The notes under the pieces were generated by a model. The model saw nothing but the letters and a program-made list of their open reading frames with translations, was not told the DNA's origin and did not search any database. Below, in pieces: positions 39,862 through 46,632 of a stretch of 57,484 bases of DNA. The translations under genes were made by a program, and so were the position numbers. Position 1 is the stretch's first letter; every line of letters starts with the position of its first letter. The stretch comes from Eubacterium sp. (GTDB lineage Bacteria; Bacillota; Clostridia; Lachnospirales; Lachnospiraceae). Location of the stretch: contig DNFT01000051.1 of assembly GCA_003486385.1 (NCBI GenBank), positions 1-57,484 of the forward strand, written 5' to 3'.

Positions 39862-41967
39862 TTATCTCCAATACAATTCTATTTTATCTCCTGCCGCTAA
39901 CGGTGCATTGAATGCCGCCTTTTCACCATTTACCCTTGTAACAAGCTCTGTACCTCCGGCTGTTTTAAGATCAAATGGATAAAAATCAAAAATATCAACG
40001 AATGTATAACCGCTCTTTCCCGTCATCTCCACAGAAGAATCATTTACCGTCACAACTATCGTTTTCGGCTCGTCAAAAGCCGCTTCTCCTGTCTCCTGCG
40101 GCTTCTCCTGTGTTATTCCGCCGGAGGTATGATTCTCTCCCGGTAATTCTGCCTTATCCTGCGAAGCTTTAAGCGAATTGTCTATATCCTCCGGATCCGG
40201 TAAGTACTGCTCATCCCCAGGCTCTGTATATTTGACATTAAAATTCTCATAGACAATGGTATCATCCGCTGCCGGCTCATTGTTGACCATTATTTTCTTA
40301 TCATCTGTAGCTATATCCATAAAGTCAAACAGCTGTTTGACGGTATAATAGTTTTCCATGACAACATTGTCACCCTGATTGATGCTGTAATCCGGACCCT
40401 TAAGCTCATTGTCCACATACGCAAATTTAGGGCATACTATGAGCTTGTCATTGACAATAAAGTTAACCGTACTCTTAAACTCGTCAAGCTCTCCCACGGT
40501 TATGTGTCCTGATTCTCCCGCTGTGGATTCGCGTATCTCTATCTGGTCATTATGTGCTATTCTGGTATTCATGCTGCTCTCACGTCCGTTCAGCAGAATA
40601 ACCGCCGCTTCACCCGTCGAACCTCTGACAATCCTTGATCTTCCGTTCACATTGAACACCAGCTCATTTCCCCTCTTAGGGAAGATACTCTCGTTGGGCA
40701 TGCCGGACTGCATAACCGCATCCACTATCGAAAGATGATTGTTGTCATAGAGCTTTACTCTCTCTCCGTTGACTGTCGCAAAAATAAAGTTGTTCTTCTG
40801 GTTGTAATAATTGATACATATTCCTATAGGAGTAACCAACAGCGCATCCTTCTTAACCTCATTAGTTACAAAATCAATACTTGTAAGAACCTCCTCGCCG
40901 CGGACTGCAACACGCTCTCTTGCAATTTGTAGTCTGTCTGCGATCTTATCTGTAAATCCCGGAAACTTACCGCCGCCGCCGACCACGAATACCGCACTTA
41001 CAGCTTTATCACCATTGAGTTCGCATATCTTATCAGCAACATCATCTGCAAGCCTTGTCAGTTGTTCATCTATAAGCTTCTGAACATCTGTCGGGGCAAG
41101 CTTATGAGATATTCCCATAATATCCTTGTAGGTAATTGTCTTCTTCTTTCCTGCCGCCAGCTTAATCTTCTCAGCTGACGCAAAATCGACCAGATATTCC
41201 TTTGCGATTATCTCTGTCAGTTCATCCCCGGCAGACGGAATCATGCCATACGCCACAATGCTTCCATCCTTTGTAAGGCATATATCGGATGTACCGGCGC
41301 CGACATCCACAAGTGCGATATTGAGCAGCCTGTACTGTTCCGGTATCGCAACATTCATAGCAGCAATAGGCTCCAGTGTCAGATTGGCAACAGTAAGTCC
41401 TGCATAATCCACCGCAGCATACAATCCGTCAACAACCTCCTCAGGAAGGAAGGTGGCAAGAAGATCAATTCCTATCCTCTCCGCCTTATGTCCTTCAAGG
41501 TTGTTTATCGCATAGTCATTAAGATAATATCTCACAGGAGTATAACCTACACAATAGAACTTATATTTCTCATCTTTGACTTTTAATTCCTTATGCGCCT
41601 TCTCAACAGAAATCAGCTCTAAGGAATAGATATTCTCGGCATTGACACGAACCTCTCCCTCAAATTCCACATCCTCATGTACCATAACCGTCCTGAGCAC
41701 TCGTCCGGCTGCCGCAATGCAGACTTCCTTCAGCTTTTTTCCTGTCATTGACTCAAGCTCATGCTTTATCATCCTTATGGTATCTCCAACCTTACCGATA
41801 TCATGAATCTGTCCGTCAAGCATCGCTCTTGTCTCATGCTCCTTAGAAACTATCGCCGCGGCCTGAAAACGTCCATTCTTCATATATCCGACTGTACCAA
41901 CCACATTTCTGGTTCCGATATCCAGTCCGAATACAAAATCATCCGGACAAAAGATTGTATCACTCAT
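39862..41967 (-). CDS. FtsA/PilM-like actin-fold protein with long C-terminal extension
   Basis: A large actin-like ATPase of 701 residues, probably a cell-division or membrane-assembly protein of the FtsA type. The phosphate-1 motif VFGLDIGTRNVVGTVGY (about 11-27), a 1C/SHS2-like insert (about 85-180), phosphate-2 ALVDVGAGTSDICLT (about 223-237) and adenosine motif VFVVGGGGKFPGF are all present. The roughly 330-residue C-terminal part is not in classical FtsA (about 420 residues). It contains repeated beta-rich units, an acidic low-complexity linker and a last domain ending AAGDKIELYWR, resembling ubiquitin-like folds. The start ATG overlaps the coaE stop codon by 8 bases. No terminal amphipathic targeting helix is obvious. 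Confidence 0.85.
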   Translation of the reverse strand: MSDTIFCPDDFVFGLDIGTRNVVGTVGYMKNGRFQAAAIVSKEHETRAMLDGQIHDIGKVGDTIRMIKHELESMTGKKLKEVCIAAAGRVLRTVMVHEDVEFEGEVRVNAENIYSLELISVEKAHKELKVKDEKYKFYCVGYTPVRYYLNDYAINNLEGHKAERIGIDLLATFLPEEVVDGLYAAVDYAGLTVANLTLEPIAAMNVAIPEQYRLLNIALVDVGAGTSDICLTKDGSIVAYGMIPSAGDELTEIIAKEYLVDFASAEKIKLAAGKKKTITYKDIMGISHKLAPTDVQKLIDEQLTRLADDVADKICELNGDKAVSAVFVVGGGGKFPGFTDKIADRLQIARERVAVRGEEVLTSIDFVTNEVKKDALLVTPIGICINYYNQKNNFIFATVNGERVKLYDNNHLSIVDAVMQSGMPNESIFPKRGNELVFNVNGRSRIVRGSTGEAAVILLNGRESSMNTRIAHNDQIEIRESTAGESGHITVGELDEFKSTVNFIVNDKLIVCPKFAYVDNELKGPDYSINQGDNVVMENYYTVKQLFDFMDIATDDKKIMVNNEPAADDTIVYENFNVKYTEPGDEQYLPDPEDIDNSLKASQDKAELPGENHTSGGITQEKPQETGEAAFDEPKTIVVTVNDSSVEMTGKSGYTFVDIFDFYPFDLKTAGGTELVTRVNGEKAAFNAPLAAGDKIELYWR

Positions 41968-42583
41968 TATTTTCCCCACCTGTCCTGTTTTCGGTTGCAA
42001 AAAGAATCTCTTTCAACCGTTTTCTAGTCATGCTGCTATCTTCCGAGTTATCAATCACATACCTGCAATGCCTCCTGAATTCTTCATCAGATAACTGGTT
42101 ATTCATTATAGAAATACATTTTTCTCTTGAATATCCTCTGTCAGACATAAGTCTTTCTATCCTCGTCCCATCCGGCACATATATGTACCAGAATTCCTCG
42201 CATATATCGTCATATCCTGCCTCTATAAGCAGTGCTGCCTCAATGAATGCGTAGTCATATTTACCTTCACCGGACGCTTCCTTCAGCCTTCTTATAACTT
42301 CCTGCCTGGTAAGCGGATGAATAATCTCATCCACCTTGGCGCACAGCACGTTATCCGAAAAAATCCTTGCTGCCATCTTCTTCCTGTCTATGCATCCATC
42401 CGCCTGTAAAATATCGGTTCCCAGCAGCTTCACAATATCCTTATAGGCTTCACCGCCCGGCATCGTCGTCTCCTTAGCCACCTCATCTGTTCTTATCACG
42501 ATACAGCTTACCATGTCTTCAAGCATTTTTAGTACAGTTGACTTACCTGCACCTACTCCGCCCGTCACTCCGATAATTCTCAT
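41960..42583 (-). CDS. coaE: Dephospho-CoA kinase
   Basis: Last step of coenzyme A synthesis, 207 residues from the start chosen. P-loop GVTGGVGAGKSTVLKML is at 4-20. DEIIHPLTRQEV and FIEAALLIEAGYDDICEEFWYIYVP are family blocks. The open frame begins 21 bases upstream, but the GGAGAAAAGG site favours the ATG at 42583. It lies 21 bases after polA and overlaps the FtsA-like gene by 8 bases, so these genes are translationally linked. Confidence 0.95.
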   Translation of the reverse strand: MRIIGVTGGVGAGKSTVLKMLEDMVSCIVIRTDEVAKETTMPGGEAYKDIVKLLGTDILQADGCIDRKKMAARIFSDNVLCAKVDEIIHPLTRQEVIRRLKEASGEGKYDYAFIEAALLIEAGYDDICEEFWYIYVPDGTRIERLMSDRGYSREKCISIMNNQLSDEEFRRHCRYVIDNSEDSSMTRKRLKEILFATENRTGGENNE

Positions 42584-42604
42584 TACCTTTTCTCCGTTTC
42601 GCAA

Positions 42605-45259
42605 TTAATGAGCTTCTAACCAGTTGCTTCCCTCATTCGTATCCACAACAAGCGCAACAGAAAGTCTTGCTGCATTCTTCATCTGCTCATCAAGAATACT
42701 CTTCACAATATCTACCTCGTCTTTTGCCGTCTCTATTAAAAGCTCATCATGAACCTGTAATATAAGCTTAGACTTAAGCCCCAGTTCCTTAAGCTTATGA
42801 TACACTCCTATCATAGCCAGCTTTATAATATCCGCAGCCGTTCCCTGAATAGGTGCATTCATGGCAACTCTCTCTCCGAAGCTTCTCTGCATGAAATTAC
42901 TGCTCGAAAGCTCCGGTATAGGTCTTCTTCTCTTAAACATCGTGACAGAATATCCCTTTTCCTTCGCACTGCTTACCAGACCATTAAGAAATTCATGAAC
43001 CTTAGGATATGTCTCAAAATATTTCTCAATGTACTTCGCAGCCTCCTTCTTGGAAATACTTAAATCCTGGCTCAGACCAAAAGAGCTTATTCCGTACACA
43101 ATTCCGAAATTAACCGCCTTTGCATTGCTTCTCTGTGTCTTGGTTACCTCATTTAAAGGTGTGTTGAACACCTGTGACGCCGTTATTCTGTGGATATCCT
43201 CATCGCTGTTGTAAGCCGCTATCAGATTCTCGTCCTCGGACATGTGTGCAAGTATTCTAAGCTCAATCTGTGAGTAGTCCGAATCTAAGAACACAAATCC
43301 CGGCTTAGGAATAAATACCTGTCTTATTCTGCTTCCAAGCTCCATTCTTATAGGTATGTTCTGAAGATTCGGCTCCGTGCTGCTTATTCTTCCTGTTGCA
43401 GTTATAGTCTGATTGAATTTTCCGTGTATTCTGCCATCCTCACCTATATACTGCAGAAGGCCATCCGCATACGTTGAGTTGAGCTTCGTGAGCTGTCTGT
43501 ACTCAAGCACCTTCCCGACTACAGGATGTTCCGGTGCAAGCTTTTCAAGGACATCCGCCGAGGTGGAATAGCCCGTCTTGGTCTTCTTACCGCCCGGAAG
43601 TCCCATCTGCCCGAACAGAACCTCTCCAAGCTGCTTAGGTGAATTTATATTAAACTGAGTCCCGGCAAGCTCATAGACCTCCTTCTCTACAACAGCAATC
43701 CTCTCCTTCAGCATATCTCCGTACGCGATAAGTCCTTCCTTATCGACAAGTATACCATTGCTCTCCATCTCTTTAAGAGCATATACAAGAGGCTTCTCTA
43801 TATTCTCATAGAGTCCTGCCATATCCTCATCCTCAAGCCGCTGCTCTAACACCTTATATGTCCTTGCGGCAGTATAAGCATTATAGCAGGCACATATATA
43901 TGCCTTGTCAGATTCCTCATACAATGCCTTACCCATTATATCGGCTCTTGATTTTACCAGCATCCCAAGGAAATCCCTTGCAATGTCATCATACTGGTAG
44001 GTATCCTTGAGCGGATTTAAAAGATAAGCCATAAGTGCCGTATCCTCCGCCCCATCGCTCTCCTCTATCGGAAGAAAATCAAGCTGCTCCTTGAGATTTA
44101 TAAAGCAGGCCTTTTTTCCATTCTCATGTAATACATGAACCAGCTCAGCCGTCTTGTCCGAAAGATATTCCGCCGTCATAAAGCCGCCGACCGGGATGTA
44201 TACTGTTCTGCCATCACCGCTGTCTTCGGTTCTGCTAAGTGCAACCGCAAAAAGTCCATTATTCTTATCCGGCACCATGAATATTCCGACACTGTCCGCC
44301 ATCCCGAAAGCTGTGAATACCTTCTCCGCGTCACTCAGGTCTTCGATGATTTTAAAGCTCTTTTCCAGCTCATCATCATTATAGCTCTCAACATTCTTCT
44401 CAAAGCGCGACAATATAGACTTGAACTCAAGCCTCTTAAAGAGCTGGTATGCGTCCTTGGTAAACATATCCGAAAGCCCTGCATTCTCGAAGGAATATTC
44501 AAGCGGTGTGTTGATATTGATGGTGGCAAGTGTCTTGCTTAGCTGTGCCTGTTCATAGTATTCCTTAAGATTGTTCTTAGCCTTATTCGGTGTAAGCTCC
44601 TCCACATGCTCATAGGCATTTTCAATGCTATGGTACTTCGATATTATCGCTCCGGCCGTCTTTTCGCCTATGCCCGGAACCCCCGGAATATTGTCGGAGG
44701 CATCACCCATAAGTGCCTTCATGTCTATAAATTCTACCGGCGTAACTCCGTAGGTCTCAACAACCTGTGCCGTATTGTAGTCCTCAATCTCCGTAGTCCC
44801 CTTCTTTGTCTTAGGTATACGAATCTTTATATTGTCCGTGGCAAGCTGTAACAGATCCCTGTCACCCGAAACCACCGAAACAATCATCCCTTCCGCCTCG
44901 GCACGCTTAGCCAGCGTTCCAAGTATATCGTCCGCCTCATAGCCCTCCTTGGTGACAACACACACGTTCATATCGGTAAGTGCCTCCTTGATAAGAGGAA
45001 CCTGCTCAACAAGCTCATGCGGCATTGGCTTACGCGTTCCCTTGTACCCACCATACATCTTATGTCTGAATGTAGGAGCACTGAGATCGAATGCCACCGT
45101 AAGATAATCCGGCTTCTCCTCGTCAAGTATCTTGAACATAATATTAAGGAACCCATATACCGCATTGGTATGAAGTCCCTCCGAGTTGGTAAGCTCAGGA
45201 ACCCCATAAAATGCACGGTTCAGAATACTGTGTCCATCTATCAAAACTAATTTTTTCAT
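42605..45259 (-). CDS. polA: DNA polymerase I
   Basis: Replication-repair polymerase, 884 residues. The N-terminal 5'-3' nuclease domain (1 to about 290) has LVLIDGHSILNRAFYG, GYEADDILGTLA and MGDASDNIPGVPGIGEKTA. The middle region (about 310-490) has the 3'-5' exonuclease fold, but I cannot find an intact Dx E/Dx3D set, so proofreading is probably lost, as in B. subtilis and T. aquaticus. The polymerase domain has DSDYSQIELRILAHMSED, KAVNFGIVYGISSFGL and LQVHDELLIE. A GGAGGAGC site precedes the ATG. It leads a polA-coaE-FtsA-like-GGDEF block. Confidence 0.97.
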   Translation of the reverse strand: MKKLVLIDGHSILNRAFYGVPELTNSEGLHTNAVYGFLNIMFKILDEEKPDYLTVAFDLSAPTFRHKMYGGYKGTRKPMPHELVEQVPLIKEALTDMNVCVVTKEGYEADDILGTLAKRAEAEGMIVSVVSGDRDLLQLATDNIKIRIPKTKKGTTEIEDYNTAQVVETYGVTPVEFIDMKALMGDASDNIPGVPGIGEKTAGAIISKYHSIENAYEHVEELTPNKAKNNLKEYYEQAQLSKTLATININTPLEYSFENAGLSDMFTKDAYQLFKRLEFKSILSRFEKNVESYNDDELEKSFKIIEDLSDAEKVFTAFGMADSVGIFMVPDKNNGLFAVALSRTEDSGDGRTVYIPVGGFMTAEYLSDKTAELVHVLHENGKKACFINLKEQLDFLPIEESDGAEDTALMAYLLNPLKDTYQYDDIARDFLGMLVKSRADIMGKALYEESDKAYICACYNAYTAARTYKVLEQRLEDEDMAGLYENIEKPLVYALKEMESNGILVDKEGLIAYGDMLKERIAVVEKEVYELAGTQFNINSPKQLGEVLFGQMGLPGGKKTKTGYSTSADVLEKLAPEHPVVGKVLEYRQLTKLNSTYADGLLQYIGEDGRIHGKFNQTITATGRISSTEPNLQNIPIRMELGSRIRQVFIPKPGFVFLDSDYSQIELRILAHMSEDENLIAAYNSDEDIHRITASQVFNTPLNEVTKTQRSNAKAVNFGIVYGISSFGLSQDLSISKKEAAKYIEKYFETYPKVHEFLNGLVSSAKEKGYSVTMFKRRRPIPELSSSNFMQRSFGERVAMNAPIQGTAADIIKLAMIGVYHKLKELGLKSKLILQVHDELLIETAKDEVDIVKSILDEQMKNAARLSVALVVDTNEGSNWLEAH

Positions 45260-45272
45260 TCAAAAGCTCCTC

Positions 45273-45605
45273 CTACAAAAGATACGTTACAAGCATGACC
45301 ACACCTATAAATATAACCAGATATATAAAAAACTTAAACACTTCTATTATTCTTTTATGTCTTCTTTCTCTGATTATTCTGTGCTGTGCCTTCGCAAAAC
45401 ATTCATTGACAATATCCTTCAGTACAAAGGGACCGTCAAAAGCCTCATTGTCCTTGATTCCACGTTCAACTATAAAATAAATCTCAAGCTCATCGCGGCA
45501 TGACGGACAACTCTTAACATGTGAAAGGCACTCTGCCATCTTGTCATATCTAAGTCTCATATTCACGAATTCCGGTATAGCTTTTCTGAACTCCTGGCAC
45601 TCCAC
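45273..45605 (-). CDS. Small zinc-finger (HC2-type) membrane protein
   Basis: A 110-residue protein with an HxxxCxxC zinc finger like those of anti-sigma factors (CLSHVKSCPSCRDEL, about 27-41, with another Cys near the N-terminus) and one C-terminal membrane helix (about 90-109). No sigma factor gene is adjacent, so it may be a solo zf-HC2 protein. The start is GTG (GTGGAGTGCCAG), supported by GGGGAGG 8 bases before. It lies 13 bases upstream of polA and is probably co-transcribed with it. Function unknown. Confidence 0.75.
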   Translation of the reverse strand: MECQEFRKAIPEFVNMRLRYDKMAECLSHVKSCPSCRDELEIYFIVERGIKDNEAFDGPFVLKDIVNECFAKAQHRIIRERRHKRIIEVFKFFIYLVIFIGVVMLVTYLL

Positions 45606-45746
45606 GGCAACTGCCTCCCCACTGCAAACTGTAATATATCTATTCTATTTTAAGACACTAATATCAAAAAGTAAATAGAAGAATCAATAAAAGGCAATGA
45701 AAGACAATGCTGTGAAAATATTTTTACATAATTCAGCAAAAAACAT

Positions 45747-45775
45747 TTGCATTTTTCTTAGATATCTGTTATCAT
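45747..45775 (+). promoter_or_regulatory. Promoter of tRNA-Leu
   Basis: -35 TTGCAT (45747-45752), 17-base spacer, -10 TATCAT (45770-45775) with a TGT extension. It sits 10 bases before the tRNA 5' end. Confidence 0.6.
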
Positions 45776-45785
45776 GAACTAGTTC

Positions 45786-45868
45786 GCGGATGTGGCGAAA
45801 TGGCAGACGCAGCAGACTCAAAATCTGCCGATGGTGACATCGTGCGGGTTCGACTCCCGCCATCCGCA
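45786..45868 (+). tRNA. tRNA-Leu (anticodon CAA)
   Basis: A type II tRNA of 83 bases. The acceptor stem GCGGATG pairs with CATCCGC and the discriminator is A at 45868; CCA is not encoded. The anticodon stem GCAGA/TCTGC closes the loop CTCAAAA, giving anticodon CAA (codon UUG). The long variable arm and the T-loop GGTTCGACTCC are as expected for leucine. It has its own promoter and a terminator starting 13 bases downstream. Confidence 0.97.
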
Positions 45869-45880
45869 TGACATATATTG

Positions 45881-45919
45881 GCTCTGAATGTCTGATTTAT
45901 CAGCGTTCGGGGCTTTTTT
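45881..45919 (+). terminator. Terminator of tRNA-Leu
   Basis: GCTCTGAATG (45881-45890) pairs, with some G-U pairs, with CGTTCGGGGC (45904-45913), followed by TTTTTT (45914-45919). Confidence 0.75.
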
Positions 45920-45940
45920 AATGTATCTGCACAATGCGCG

Positions 45941-46000
45941 TTGGGACAGGGGTCTGGTACATGTCCCAGTTCTGGGACACGTACCAGACCCCTGTCCCAA
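45941..46000. repeat. G/C-rich palindromic repeat, copy B (29-bp inverted repeat)
   Basis: Arms of 29 bases (45941-45969 and 45972-46000) with one mismatch and a 2-base centre. Each arm begins TTGGGACAGGGGTCTGGTAC. It lies between the tRNA-Leu terminator and the next bidirectional terminator, outside any gene. Its core is shared with copy A at 17.9 kb and the half-copy at 46983-47013. Confidence 0.95.
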
Positions 46001-46002
46001 CC

Positions 46003-46048
46003 ACAAAAAAACAACCGCAGCCCCACATCAGGGCTGCGGTTATTTTTT
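46003..46048. terminator. Bidirectional terminator downstream of the NUDIX gene
   Basis: AACCGCAGCCC (46013-46023) pairs with GGGCTGCGGTT (46031-46041). T runs follow on both strands (ATTTTTTAT on plus; GTTTTTTTG on minus). Confidence 0.85.
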
Positions 46049-46109
46049 ATCCCGGCACACAGGTCATTCCCGACGCGCGGAATGTGCTCATCATAAGTGG
46101 CGAATATGA

Positions 46110-46562
46110 CTAATAATACTTCTTGTTTCCCCACAGATTGGACTTTCTCAGCTCCAGATACTCCGCATACGCCTTCTCTAAAATCTGTTTCTCATTGGAA
46201 AACTTGAGAAGATGGTACGCCTCATGGAACTTGTAATATCCTGAGTCCTCAAAGAACTCCTCCTTCTGCGGCTTACTGTAGTAGCTGTCTGCCATCATCA
46301 GATACCAGTGAACTTCCTTATCAACTACATCTGAAGGCACGGAAAACGTGTACTGGCTTTTACCTACATACTTAATAATCTGGGCTGATACTCCTGTTTC
46401 TTCCTTCACTTCACGAAGTGCTGTCTCTTTATAATCTTCGCCTTCCTCGACAGTTCCCTTCGGAAGCACCCAGCCCTCATACTTGTTCTTAAAATTCTTA
46501 TATAAAACAAGTATCTTTCCTCTGAATATAACCACACCGCCACAGCTAGTTGCCTGTATCAC
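46110..46562 (-). CDS. NUDIX hydrolase
   Basis: A small pyrophosphohydrolase of the NUDIX superfamily, 150 residues. The NUDIX box GTVEEGEDYKETALREVKEETG (GX5EX7REUXEEXGU pattern) is intact; the preceding strands are SCGGVVIFRGKILVLYKN and WVLPKG. This form resembles the bis(5'-nucleosyl)-tetraphosphatase/MutT-like class, but substrates cannot be inferred. An in-frame ATG lies 57 bases upstream. An AGGAGGG site instead points to GTG at 46562 (GTGATACAGGCA), so the longer N-terminus is probably not translated. It follows the SEDS-PBP gene by 70 bases. Confidence 0.9.
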   Translation of the reverse strand: MIQATSCGGVVIFRGKILVLYKNFKNKYEGWVLPKGTVEEGEDYKETALREVKEETGVSAQIIKYVGKSQYTFSVPSDVVDKEVHWYLMMADSYYSKPQKEEFFEDSGYYKFHEAYHLLKFSNEKQILEKAYAEYLELRKSNLWGNKKYY

Positions 46563-46632
46563 AGCAATCCCTCCTGTATTATGGTGTGTCACATATGACT
46601 TGTGTATAGTATAAACCACTTTTCAAACAATA

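Noticed and set aside
42605..45259. Proofreading-proficient DNA polymerase I
   Set aside because: I could not find the acidic metal-ligand set in the middle domain, so I do not claim 3'-5' exonuclease activity.
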